Assembly: GCF_002099425.1 (NCBI RefSeq)
Contig: NW_018344214.1
Span: 3,443,542 to 3,507,541 of the forward strand
DNA from: Phascolarctos cinereus
Lineage: Eukaryota; Chordata; Mammalia; Diprotodontia; Phascolarctidae
DNA: 64,000 nucleotides
Direction of reading: 5' to 3'
Shown here: piece by piece, positions 33,660-44,012 of the stretch
How positions within the stretch are numbered: position 1 is the stretch's first letter
How the letters are laid out: the number at the start of each line of letters is the position of its first letter
Translations under genes and position numbers: made by a program
Notes under the pieces: generated by a model
Database searches by the model: none
Told to the model about the DNA's origin: nothing
Seen by the model: the letters and a program-made list of their open reading frames with translations, nothing else

Positions 33660-34500
33660 TTCGTTACATTTTATTAGTTTAATCAATGCCTTTTTTGCTT
33701 TCACATCATCTTCATTTCAAGTTTATTCCTCCCCTAATCAGAGAATTTTCCCTTGTAACATAGACAGAAGAAAAAAACAATTTGGCAAAATGCGTCTGAC
33801 AACACAAACAGCATTCTACAATCATAATACCAATAAAAAGAGAGTAGGGAATTTTCTCCTCTTTTCAATGGAATCTGACTCAGTCGTTATAATTACATGA
33901 CATTTAGTCTACTCACATTTATTGAACACCTCCTGTGAGGCAGACACTGCGCTAAGCTCTGGCTTCAGTGTCATTATATTGTTCTGTGTACACTGTTGTA
34001 GTCATAGTTGTAGTTTTGTTTGTTTGTTTGTTTTTGGTTCTTTTTGTGCTTCACTCTCTATCAGTGCGTGTAAGTCTCACGATTCTCTGAATGACTCACA
34101 TTTGTCATTTCTCGTGGTGTTAAAATATTCCATTAAATTAATGTACTACAATTTGTTTGCCGTTCCCCAGTTGATGGACACTCATTTTGTTTCCTGTTCT
34201 TCACTATGGCGAAAGATCTTTCTGTGAATATTCTGGTGTCTATGAGACCTTTCATTTTGTCTTCACCCTTTTGTGAATATACGCTGCCACGTAGGATTTC
34301 TGAGTCAAAGAGTATGAGTACTATAGTTCCATTTTTAGCTTCATTCCAAATTGCTTTCTGAATTGCTAGACAAATCCACAAGCTCTCCCAACTGTGTATT
34401 AATGGCCTGAATTCCCATTGCCATTCCAACACTGATTATTCCCATCTTTAGCACTCTACCAGTTTTCTAGATAGGAGGTGAGACAGCAGGGTTGATTTGA
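33660..34500 (-). mobile_element. Old L1 3'-end fragment
   Basis: From right to left it reads the ORF2 C-terminus (peptide MLEWQWEFRPLIHSWESLWI, similar in place to MLERCGKIGTLIHCWWSCEM of the full-length L1) and then the 3' UTR. A scrap near 33915-33960 (ATTTATTGAACACCTCCTGT) looks like another repeat set into it. Confidence 0.6.
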
Positions 34501-34514
34501 TTTACATTTGAATA

Positions 34515-34650
34515 AATGATGCTTAATCATTTATCAGGTACTTACTGTGTGCCTGGCACTGGAAAAAGTCATGAGGATTCAAGTACAAGAATGCAAGTTG
34601 AGTCCCATCTTCAAAGAGCTTATCTTCTGAGGGGAAGATGACATATACAT
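34515..34650 (+). mobile_element. Unnamed interspersed repeat, 5' part
   Basis: TCAGGTACTTACTGTGTGCC, then TGGCACTGG and CCATCTTCAAAGAGCTTATC, follow the family listed at 30155. Confidence 0.5.
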
Positions 34651-34867
34651 GTGAGCTAGAATCGGGATAGAGGTAGCACTGTTCGGAAACGTCTGGAGAA
34701 GTGATGTAGAGGCACGACAAGGCATTTCTCATACTTTCAGCGATTTGGAACATTCTTATATTTTGTTTATCATTTGAGATTCTTCTTTCAAGAATTGTTT
34801 ATCTCCTTTGATCAATTAGCTATTGGGGATTGCCTCTTAGTCTTCCATATTTCATAAGGGTTTGTAG

Positions 34868-34985
34868 AGTTGAGAGAGCTGGATTTGGAGTTAGGATGAC
34901 CTAGGTTTGAGCCCTCCCCTGACACACATACTGGCTGTGTAATATGGGGTGAATCATTTAACTCCTCAGGGTCCCAGGCTATGAG
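34868..34985 (+). mobile_element. MIR-type SINE fragment
   Basis: GAGCTGGATTTGGAGTTAGG, ATGACCTAGGTTTGAGCC, TACTGGCTGTGTAATATGGG and AATCATTTAACTCCTCAGGG are in SINE order. Confidence 0.7.
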
Positions 34986-34999
34986 CTTCAGAGAACCTA

Positions 35000-37200
35000 C
35001 AGGTCAGCACGGGCCGAAGAATGTACTCCTTTTCAAGTTCTCTGGAGCAGTGCAATCTCAGGGCTAACCCTTACTTGGGAGAACTTTCCCCTTTATGCAC
35101 CAATTTAAATAAGCTGTTATTTTAATACAACCAAGAATGCCTTTTACCTGCCCCCTAAGCCCGTGGGAAGGAATGGAGGAAGGGCTGTGAGCCACTTTCA
35201 CTACAATAGCTGTAATGGGGTTGCCCTGGTCCCCCAGGGCTTTCTCCCCTGGGGGCCCTGGTGATCACATTTTCAAAGGTAGTTGACCAGGGTCAGGGCT
35301 GCACCCCGTAACCATGGAGTGCTGAGCAAAGTTAACTGGCCCCTGGAGAAGGAACCCCAGGACCTGGCCCTCATTAGCACTGGGCCAAACATGTGCCTGT
35401 GCTGAGCATGACAAAGGTAAACAGAGCTGTAAGTGAATAGCCTGGTGATGTGCTAAACTGTTTATTCCTGATTATAATCCCCTGGCAAATCTGATCCCAG
35501 GCTGCATTCAGTGAGACCCCTGGAATAAAATCCACATTGTCGAACTTCCTCCTGCGGGCAGTATTTCTTCTGATTTCTATAAAGAACCAGATTCAAATGG
35601 GCTTAATAAAAAATGCTTTTTATATATCATACAGTACGTGAATAAATCTTTTAATGTAATTGGAAGAATGCAGAAAATTGTAAAAAGGTTATGGAAGCTT
35701 GACTTTTGATTGGCCAGGACTCCATAAAGCCGGGTTTGATGTACTATAATTTATAGGCATGCAAAGCCCATCTCTTCTGTGCTGAGATTGGCTGCTAATG
35801 TTGTAATGATGTTTAACTGCTAACAAATGAACTACAGGTGGGTCGCTTTCTACATTGAGAAAAGGATTTGTTCAAGTGAAAAAGTCTCTCCTCTTTCTGG
35901 GCCACCAGCCTTCCTCCCCCACCCTTGCTTTTGACTGAACAGGTAAAGACCCATAGAAGTAACTGAGGATGCCCAAAAGCCCCACTTGGGTTAGAGCAGA
36001 GGTGTGGCCCATACTACAGATGGTAACCAGAGGACCAAGAGAATGAGGGCATTTCCACATGGAATGTCAAGTTGCTTCTTTTTATTCTTGTCACTAATTA
36101 TGGAATTTCTCATTAAAATAAGAAGCATGTCTGGTCCAAACTCTGGCATATGTTTCTATTTCTCTGAGCTGATGGGAACCGTATGGATGAATGGTTGGAC
36201 CCTTTGCCTTTCCTCTATCAGAGGCTAGGGACAGAGCCTAGCTTCAGCATCTGATCCCCTGTGCAAACCTTTCTTCCCACCTATTCCTCCTGCCAGGCTG
36301 TGTGTGAGTTGGGGCTCTCCAGAGCCAGGGAATCAGAGCTGGGAAGCTGTCCCTCCAAGAGCTTGCAGGTCCATTTGAACCTCCATCACAGATGGCTGCT
36401 GCTGTCTAGGTTTCGCTCTGGAGTTTGCTTATGTTTCAGAGCACTCCAGCTTTTCTCGTGGCCCTAGTCATCTGAGCAGCCCTGCTCTGGTTATTTATAA
36501 ACTCGCCCTGGATGCCAAAGCACCATGAACAATCCATTCCCTCCAGTTTACAGGAACATTCAAAAGTGCTCTGAAACATATTTCCAACATAACTCATCTC
36601 TTTGAAGACGGGTCCAAACTTTTGTTCGCATTTATCGACAGGAAGTTGTTTCTCGGCGCTCACATCAGAAAGGGGCCTTTGCCAAGCGCCCCGGTGCCTT
36701 CTCACACGGGCGCTGCATAGGGGCCATAAATCGTGCTCCCTCCTCCACCTCCTTTTCTCCTCCTCTTCCCTAGACTTGTTGCCTGGGGGTAAGGGCACAT
36801 TTTTCTCCCATTGCAAGATTTCTTCCATTTGATTCCTTTTTTAAAAGGGAAAATCGCTTACTGGAATCGAAACCGATTCCTTTCTTCTTTCACCTCTTTA
36901 AAGTCCCCATACAGAACATTCTTCCATGCTTCCTCTCCTCACCTTTGCCATTCAGTTTGAGCCTGGCCTCGAGGACTACCTGATCGGGGTCAAGTGACTG
37001 ATGAAGTTCGAATATCCTCTCTTCCCGCCACCTTTGACTTGAGCAAAGTCCAAAGGAAAGCAGAATTAGGGCTTAATTAAGGCAGAATTAAGGTTCCATT
37101 TTTCACTAATCTATTACTTGTTGTACTTTTACCTCAGCTATGTCAAATGAACCATTTGGTGAGCTGACCAACATGTGTTTTTAAAAAAAGTACGTATCTG
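35000..37200. other. Repeat-poor block, candidate conserved non-coding sequence
   Basis: I can assign no repeat over about 2.2 kb, unusual in this window. Two parts stand out. Near 35440-35860 the text is AT-rich with homeobox-like sites (TTAATGTAATTGG, GATTGGC). Near 36480-36870 there is a local cluster of CpG-containing words (TCGACAGGAAGTTG, CTCGGCGCTC, AAGCGCCCCGG, CACGGGCGCTG) in an otherwise CpG-poor window. A 130-codon minus frame crosses the second part, but its composition gives no family. A regulatory role is inference only. Confidence 0.4.
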
Positions 37201-37249
37201 AAACATGCATCCTATCTGTCCTCTTCTTTCCCCTTACACAGCCCCCATC

Positions 37250-37560
37250 CTACTTAAGGGCCTACTGATCTCATCACTATTGCTGTAGCCTCCTTGCCTC
37301 AAGCCTCTCCCCTCCAATCCAACTTCCACGCAGCTTATCAGGCAATGCTTCTGATTCTCAGGACTGTCAGGTCACTACCTGCTCAAGAAACTCCCGGGGC
37401 TCCCTATTCCTTCAGTTAATGACAAATTCCTCTATTTGGCATTTAACCCCTCCGTGGTCTGGTCCAATCTTGTCCGAGTTTTCATTCCTTCCCCTCACCT
37501 TCTTTCCATTGCCATTCTGCACCCAAACATTCCAATCTCTTAGCTTGGGGTTCTTGCCCT
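37250..37560 (+). mobile_element. L2 LINE, ORF end and 3' region
   Basis: CTGCTCAAGAAACTCCCGGG, GCTCCCTATTCCTTCAGTTA, TTTGGCATTTAACCCCTCCG and TGGTCTGGTCCAATCTTGTC match the L2 reverse-transcriptase C-terminal and adjoining text. Confidence 0.72.
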
Positions 37561-37599
37561 GGCTATCACAGAATCTATGGAATCTCTGATTCTTTGAGC

Positions 37600-37690
37600 A
37601 CCTCTCAAATCAAATCATACTTATAAAGTGCTTTGCAAAACTTAAATTATTATATAAGTGCCAGTTATTATTATTACTTATTATTGTCAT
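37600..37690 (+). mobile_element. MIR 3' tail
   Basis: TACTTATAAAGTGCTTTGCA, AAACTTAAATTATTATATAA and GTGCCAGTTATTATTATTAC form the MIR 3' end. Confidence 0.65.
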
Positions 37691-37974
37691 TCCAGAGATT
37701 CAGATATTAGTCTATTCAGTGTTTTTGATGAGTTAATTAAGATCTATCTTTTACCTAATCCCTTGAAAACATACACACTTTGCCTTGGGACTTGGCACTT
37801 GTGAGCAAAGGCGTGATATTCCCAAGGAAACATGGCCGGCATCAGATGAAGAGGCAAATGTGGAGGGTTTTCCATTCCCATTTCACCAGTTGTCTCCTAA
37901 TAGCCCCAGGCTCTGGCCCCTTCCCTCCCAAAGGGCCTTTGTACAGGTTTGTGCTTCTATCTTCTCAGTGTTTC

Positions 37975-38075
37975 TTTCAGTAGAAAATAAGTTTCTGGTG
38001 AGTAAGGATTGTTTGGCTTTAGACCCCTCAGGGCCTGCTGTGTTATAGGGGCTTAAAGCTTGATTAATTAGTGAA
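37975..38075 (+). mobile_element. Possible L2 3' scrap
   Basis: AAATAAGTTTCTGGTGAGTA, AGGATTGTTTGGCTTTAGAC and GGGGCTTAAAGCTTGATTAA have the L2 terminal rhythm but many changes. Confidence 0.4.
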
Positions 38076-38129
38076 TTTGTACTGAGACATTGACCTCAAG
38101 TTGAACCAAGCTTGCAATGTCAGGAGGCC

Positions 38130-38280
38130 AGGTACAACTGACATAATACAATCCTCTCATTTTAGAGGAGGAAACTGAATTGAGGGCTAACTTACCTAGG
38201 TTCACCCAGTATTAAATAGCAGAATGCGAATTCACCAGGGTCTTCTGATTCTAAATTCAGGCCTCTGGAATGACGAGGAA
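38130..38280 (-). mobile_element. MIR-type SINE, reverse
   Basis: CATTTTAGAGGAGGAAACTG, GGTTCACCCAGTATTAAATA and GCAGAATGCGAATTCACCAG, then TCTTCTGATTCTAAATTCAG, in reverse SINE order. Confidence 0.65.
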
Positions 38281-38790
38281 GCGCTGGAGATCCTTGAGGT
38301 CTCTGTGAAGGTTTGCAGCTCAAGACTGTTTCATTCAGATGGGGATCCATCTGGATTCCCTTCAGGCAAAGGATGTGACCCAAAAAAACTAAACCTCCTT
38401 CAGATCAAAGAACTCTCCCCCAGCTCAGTGTGCAGATGGTAAATGTTGGCAGTCTGCCAGGAGCACAGCCCAGCCCAGCACAGTATTCCAGACCAGAGCT
38501 CAGGAGGATATTCTTGTCTTATCTCCAGAGAGGATCATCCGCTAATCCATCAGGTCCCTAAAGATAGGATTTCTTACATCCCTGGAAGACTAGAGGAACA
38601 TTACAAAGCCCCAGTGGCATCAAAGCATGCCAATGATGCCAGGAAGAACCTGCAATATGGTCTTCCACTAATGTTCCCCAACCAGATGGTGACTCCTGCC
38701 CCATGCCTGGAGACCTCATTCAGTGTAAATTAAAGCCACCCTCTCTCCCCAACCTGCAGCTGGCTCAACACAGTTAAGAGACAATAACAC
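38281..38790. other. Gene-free, unassigned
   Basis: GC moderately raised. The 96-codon plus frame at 38443-38733 shows no family. Confidence 0.35.
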
Positions 38791-38794
38791 TTGG

Positions 38795-38910
38795 TTAGCC
38801 AAAAAAAGCACTTATTAAGCACTTACCGTATGTCAGGCAATGTGCTAAGCTCTGGGAACACACACAAAAAGGCAAAAGACAGTCCCAGCCCCCACCTCCC
38901 AAAAAAGTCC
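38795..38910 (+). mobile_element. Unnamed interspersed repeat, 5' part
   Basis: CACTTATTAAGCACTTACCG, TATGTCAGGCAATGTGCTAA, GCTCTGGGAACACACACAAA and AGGCAAAAGACAGTCCCAGC follow the 30155 family. Confidence 0.6.
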
Positions 38911-39204
38911 TCAAGTTGCCTTGGGGCTCATGGAGATTTCCTTGGAATAGGGCTCTCAAGGTGACCTCCTTCCACAGTTTTTAGCCAAGAGTTGGAAGAA
39001 CCCCAAATAGAGGAGAATACACCCAAACCTTGCCAGATAGGTGAAGTGGGTTCATTTGCCCATTATCTCCAGACACTCTCTTTCAGAAACAGAAAACTCT
39101 TGGGCCCATGATTCATGGAGTTGTACTTCATGACACACTGTTGTTATGGCTTTCTTCACGGTTCTTTTTACCCTGGTATATGCTGTGTGGTGCGTACAAG
39201 AGAG

Positions 39205-39475
39205 ACAGGGTGGTGGAGTGGATAGCATTCTGAACTAGAAGTCAGGGATACTTGAGTGTGTAGGTCTCTGATTCTTGCTAGCTGTGTGACCATGGGGAAG
39301 TCCCTAAACCTCTCTGAGACTCAATGGCCCCATGTATCAATTGTAGAAAATAATGCCTATAGTTCCTAACTCACAGATTTGTGGAGATCAAATTAGGTCA
39401 TGCATTTTAAATGCTTTGTAAACATTTAAAGTCTAATAATACAATAATTATTGTTATTATTATTGTTATTGCTAC
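39205..39475 (+). mobile_element. MIR-type SINE, near full length
   Basis: GTGGAGTGGATAGCATTCTG, TAGCTGTGTGACCATGGGGA, AGTCCCTAAACCTCTCTGAG, GTGGAGATCAAATTAGGTCA, AATGCTTTGTAAACATTTAA and the ATTATTGTTATTATTATTG end. Confidence 0.8.
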
Positions 39476-39539
39476 TACAGGCCAGCCTACCAGTCTTGTT
39501 GCTGGGCTTCACCCCCACCCCGGAGTCAGAACTGATCCC

Positions 39540-39660
39540 CAAGCATTTGGAAAACATTTACTCTGTGCCAAGCACTGTGCTAAGTACATAGAATATAAAG
39601 GCAATGAATGGAACCCAGGAAGCTTACAGTCTAACGGGGAAACAAAAGCGGATATAGGAG
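39540..39660 (+). mobile_element. Unnamed interspersed repeat, 5' part
   Basis: ACATTTACTCTGTGCCAAGC, ACTGTGCTAAGTACATAGAA and GGAAGCTTACAGTCTAACGG follow the 30155 family. Confidence 0.6.
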
Positions 39661-40669
39661 AATAGATACAAGACCCTGTAGGGAATGGCATCCCACAGTG
39701 AGCTCTCAGTCTCTAGAAGCACCTTGTCTCTGTCTCTATGTTAAGGCTATCCCCAAAGCACATTTTGTAAAAATGATGCTCTGCATGACTGTGTAGACTT
39801 TTCTCAAGCCTCCCAGCAGCTCCCCAAATATCCTGGGTCAGATTCCCAAGTTCTTTTCCCTCTGCCTCCTCACATACTCAGTGAGCACTGAGAACACTCA
39901 GTGTTCTCTCCCCATGCCTTCCGCCTGGCTTTCCACACTCTGGTGTTCACACCAGCCAGGCTGCTTTCCCCAAACCCCAAAGCCTATCTCCAGATGCTGT
40001 TCCCCCCTCAATGCAAAATGGGCTGCACACAGCTTTTGTGCTTGACACAGCACAAGGCTACTGAGAGTGAGATTGCAACCCAGGGGAAGGCCCTGGTTCT
40101 TTCACAGGATTGTCAGGTTATGCCTCCCTCGTCCTGATGTGGTGTCATGGTCTCCATGACTCAGCTGAGTTGGGATAGCCTTTGGGGCCTAAGCAGTCTA
40201 GGGGCTAGAGGCCTGGGCTATTTACTTTCACACTCAACAGCTCAGACTGCTGTGTTCTGAAAATTTTTGTGTCTGCTTTTTAGAGATTTTCCATCTGTTA
40301 GATCCTGGGTCTCCTCCTCCCTACCTTATCCCACCACATACACACAAAGTTGCCACGTTTAAGAACAGATCTTAGAAACACTGAAGAAGTTAAACCCCGA
40401 GGCCCCCATCCACCCAGAGAGTGTCCCCCCTTCCCCCAACTATTTCAGAAGGTTGCTGAGTACCCTGCCTAGCAGGACCCAAGGCCCCTCAGCAGCCAGG
40501 GCCCTTTAATACCAGGAGTTGGAATACGCAGGAGGCACTGTCTGGAAGGTTCCCTGGCCCCACTGAACTGCTCTACTACTTTGAACCCAGCCTGGACTAC
40601 CTTACATCCTTGAGGATGTCACTGGAAGAGACTGGAAATAAGCAGAATGTTCTCATAAGCACTACGGAT
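39661..40669. other. Gene-free; possible L2 scrap
   Basis: TCAAGCCTCCCAGCAGCTCC near 39814 and TTCCGCCTGGCTTTCCACAC near 39918 recall L2 text but are weak. Otherwise unassigned. Confidence 0.35.
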
Positions 40670-40815
40670 CAGACCTTAGAGAACTCAAGAGTTCAGCTCC
40701 GCACCATTTCACAGATGAAGAAACTAAGGTTCGGTCATACAAAACAACTGGCCTAGGGTTTTCTCACTAGTACTGGAGTGAGCTGGACCTCAAAGGCCCA
40801 AGGGCCAGATTCTTT
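40670..40815 (-). mobile_element. MIR-type SINE, reverse, worn
   Basis: CATTTCACAGATGAAGAAAC, TAAGGTTCGGTCATACAAAA and ACTGGAGTGAGCTGGACCTC are in reverse SINE order. Confidence 0.55.
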
Positions 40816-41344
40816 CCTCCTTGCTGTCCCTTACTGGATTCAATGATCAGCAGACTTTGTGTGACGTCGACTTCAGTCTGGATAGAGGGAGGGAGGAAGG
40901 GCAGCATCCTCTGGCCAGAGTGCATATATCACTTAAAAGCAGACCAGGCCACCTGGTTCTACTTAAGTTTAGAAAAGCGGGAAAGGTATCAGGGAAAGTT
41001 CATCGCTTCAACATGAAAGTACATGGGGCACAAAGGTCGGGGGCTGCCCAGGTGGGTTGGAGATGTGCAAAGGAGCAGGGGTCCTTTGTGAAAACTCAGA
41101 GGAAGATGCGTTAGGGCAAGGAATTTGTTTCTTTTTTTTTTCCTGACTCTTGGCAAACACCTCCTAATAACTACCATTTTTCTTCCCTGTCTACATCTTG
41201 ACCTGTGAGCTCGTTGAAAACTCCAGAGTCCCAAGTGCCAGAAGCAATGAGAGTCTGTAAGACCTTCCATGTGTCCTCAATCTAGAACCCTGATTGTGAC
41301 TAGGATTGGGGGGCTGTAAGGGGGGAAAGGAAAGGAAAGTGGGT
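40816..41344. other. Gene-free, unassigned
   Basis: A GGGAGGGAGGAAGGG patch near 40886 and a T run near 41134 aside, no repeat or coding family recognised. Confidence 0.35.
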
Positions 41345-41550
41345 TCCTATGGTCCTAGATTCAGAGCTGGAAGGGAACTCAGAGGTCAACTAGTCTGATC
41401 CCCTCATTTTGTAGAGAAGGGAAACTGAGTCCCAACTAGGCGGGGTGACTTACTTAAGGGCACACTGGCAGTGGGTAACAGGGCCAGGATTCAAACCCTG
41501 ATCCTCTGACTAAATCTGTTGCTCATCCCACTCTACCACCACCTCTCTCC
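41345..41550 (-). mobile_element. MIR3-like SINE, near full length
   Basis: CAGAGCTGGAAGGGAACTCA, GAGGTCAACTAGTCTGATCC, CCTCATTTTGTAGAGAAGGG, GTGACTTACTTAAGGGCACA and GGATTCAAACCCTGATCCTC run through the reverse element. Confidence 0.82.
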
Positions 41551-42062
41551 TGATGCTTTAAGTATCCAGAGTGTGATTGATGTGCCCAGCATTGTGCTAG
41601 CTACTATGAGGGCTAGAGAGATGGATTGAAGACTCAGAAACAATCCAGAATGTTTATCCGTGGTGCCAGTGAAGCCAGAGGGGGTTTGTTTATCACATCT
41701 GCAGGTGGCACCAGTCTGGGAGGGAGAGATAACAGATTACAAAGCAGAGGAAGGATAAAGAAAGATCCTAGGAAGCTAGAACTATGGGACAAAGATAACA
41801 GAGTGAGATGGAGTACAGATAAAGGTAAATTCAAAATATAAATAAATTTTTAAAAATCAACCTCATGAGACGGGGAAGTGTGACTTGGTAATAGTTTGTA
41901 TGAAAAAAGATCTGGGGTTTCTAGTGAAAAATGAGCCAAGAGTATGACTTTGCAGCCTTCACCTTTCAGGTCTCCCCCCACGTCTAGTCCCAGAGGCTGC
42001 TAAGAAAGGTGAGGCTCCTGTTGTAGTCTGCTTTGGTCAGCCCACACACAAGCATTATATTA

Positions 42063-42135
42063 TGTCAGTCAGTCAACAAACATTTATTAAGTACCTACTA
42101 TGTGCTAGGCACTGTGCTAAGCACAAGGAATTAAA
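42063..42135 (+). mobile_element. Unnamed repeat, 5' scrap
   Basis: CAGTCAGTCAACAAACATTT, ATTAAGTACCTACTATGTGC and TAGGCACTGTGCTAAGCACA; the cleanest 5' end of the 30155 family. Confidence 0.65.
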
Positions 42136-42149
42136 AAAAAAGAATTTGT

Positions 42150-42310
42150 ACCATATTTGAAGAAGAATCTTGACAGACTGAATCACATCCAGAATATGGA
42201 GACCAGGAGGGTGAAGGGACCAGAAACTCTGCCATATGAATGTTGAAGAAGTTGGGGATATTAGCTTAGAGAAGAGCTGGGGAGAAGAGGCACACATCTG
42301 TGTAGGGGAC
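42150..42310 (+). mobile_element. CR1/L3 LINE fragment
   Basis: GACTGAATCACATCCAGAAT, GTGAAGGGACCAGAAACTCT, GCCATATGAATGTTGAAGAA and GTTGGGGATATTAGCTTAGA, then GAAGAG, follow the same CR1/L3 text that precedes and enters the copy at 60.1 kb (there CATGCCATACAAGGATGGGT). Confidence 0.65.
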
Positions 42311-42429
42311 ATGTGTAGTCAGGGAGCAGTGAGAGGGCTCATGTCAGAAGCCTCTATGGCCAGAGCGTGCATGTGATGGGCATACATATCTGAAAACCAC
42401 GTGGCCAGTGGAACATGGATGAGGCAAAT

Positions 42430-42670
42430 CACACCTCTCAAACTGGAAAGAGTGCTGAGCCTGGAGTCGGAAACACTAGAGTTCAAATCTGGCCTACTTA
42501 CTAGCTGTGTGACCCTGGACAAGTCACTTCACCCTGTTTGCCTCAGTTTCCTCATCTGTAAAATGACCTGGAGAAGGAAATGGCCAACCACTCTGGTAAC
42601 TTTGCCAAGAAAATCCCCACATGGGGTCAGGAAGCAATGGATGTGGCCTGAACAAGAACAACAAAATGGG
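42430..42670 (+). mobile_element. Marsupial SINE with GGGGTCAGGAAGC tail
   Basis: GAAAGAGTGCTGAGCCTGGA, TAGCTGTGTGACCCTGGACA, CTCAGTTTCCTCATCTGTAA, GACCTGGAGAAGGAAATGGC and the tail CCACATGGGGTCAGGAAGCA, ending AACAAGAACAACAAAATGGG. Little decayed, and the same subfamily as 29645-29905. Confidence 0.88.
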
Positions 42671-42875
42671 TAAACTCTACCTCATCAGACGACACCAGCT
42701 CTGAGCACCTTTCCCCAGGAGGGCACTTTCCTCAAGTGCTTCGACACTGGATGGAAGCCAGCCACCATGAAGCGCCTGCCCTGTACTGGGCATTAATCTA
42801 AGAACTGAGGATACAGCCCTTGGAGGATACTTTGTCCATCTCAGAGCCCTCAGCCCTCCCAGAGCACTTCATCTT

Positions 42876-43726
42876 CTTTTTTGAAGAATATTTTCATTAC
42901 ATTTTTTTCTCAATGACAGGTAAAAGCAACTTTAACATTCATTTCCTATAATTTTTGAGTTCCAAATTCCCTCTCTCCCTCCTTGAAAAGGCAAGCACTT
43001 CGATATAGATTATACATGTGCAATCATGCAAAACATATTTCCATATTAATCATGTTATAAAAGAAAACAGACAAAAAAAGGAAAGAAAACGGGAAAAAAA
43101 AAAAGAGTAAAAAAATGTGCTTCAATTTGCATTCAGACTCTATCAGCTCTCTCTCTGTAGGTGTAGAGTAGTTTTTACCATGTGTCCTTTGCAATTGTCT
43201 TAGATTATCATTTAGATCAGAGCAGCAAAATCTTTCACAGTTGATTGTCCTTCCAATACTGCTGTTACTACGTATAAAGATCCCCTGGCTCTGTTCACTT
43301 CACTTTGCATCAGCTCATATAAGTCTTCCCAGATTTTTCTGGGAATTGTGTGTGGCCAAAGCAACAGGTTCCTGCACTCAGTGCCAGCAAAGGGTCTCCT
43401 GTAATCTGCTTCTGACCACTTGTTTCACCTTCCCCCCCAAGCCCCACTGTCTGTGTTCTGATTTCTTCCAAAGCTGCTGCCCAGCTGATGAAGCCTCCCC
43501 CAAACCCCACCCTTCACTGCCTGAACTGTTCTCTCTGGCCCCATCTCCACCCTGTTGAGATAGACCTTTCCTGTCAACCTCCTAAGGCATCTTGGGCTGG
43601 AAAATTGTTTCACTCAATTTTGGTTCTACTGCTCCCGAATTCTATTTAAAGTGTAATTTTAAAGTTATTTGAAGGGGAATTTGGGAGAGTTCAAGTGAGT
43701 TCTGGTTACTCCATCGTCTTGGCTCA
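42876..43726 (-). mobile_element. 851-bp mini-L1: 5' UTR joined directly to 3' end
   Basis: Minus strand: it starts GTGAGCCAAGACGATGGAGT and matches the half-L1 5' UTR colinearly (TTTCCAGCCCAAGAT near 43595 equals 9697 of the half-L1) for about 380 bp. Near 43345 it passes straight into the last part of ORF2 (AAAAATCTGGGAAGACTTAT, then ATGAGCTGATGCAAAGTGAA) and the 3' UTR, ending at 42876. A candidate duplication (CACTTCATCTT at 42865-42875, CACTTTGTCTT at 43727-43737, two differences) suggests it inserted in this short form. No coding capacity. Confidence 0.8.
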
Positions 43727-43919
43727 CACTTTGTCTTTAACATATTACATGCAATATGGTTTGTCACAGGCATGTGTTTAATGCATCTTCACTCTTTACT
43801 GATACACAGGCTTTCTGAGGGCAGTGCATGGTGTTTATTTCTGCAGCTCAGGTGTGGCACTCTACAAACTGCAGGCACCTGGAACTTGTTGCATGAGTAT
43901 TTTGAGGAGTGATCTCTGG

Positions 43920-44012
43920 ATCTCCATCACAACCTGTGTGAGAAGCACAGCAGATGTCATTATCTCCATTTTCCAGATGAGGAAGCTGAGGTTCATCAAG
44001 GTATTATGACTT
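43920..44012 (-). mobile_element. SINE (MIR3-like), split by an L1
   Basis: CATTTTCCAGATGAGGAAGC, then TGAGGTTCATCAAGGTATTA, is the left part. The right part resumes at 46237 (AAGGTAATATGACTTGTCCA, then GGGTTGCTTAATATAATAG and CCTAGAACCTAGGTTTTCTG, to about 46350). Confidence 0.8.

Noticed and set aside
36600-36740. CpG island promoter
   Set aside because: Only a local cluster of CpG words, about 140 bp; too short and too sparse for an island, and no transcript evidence.
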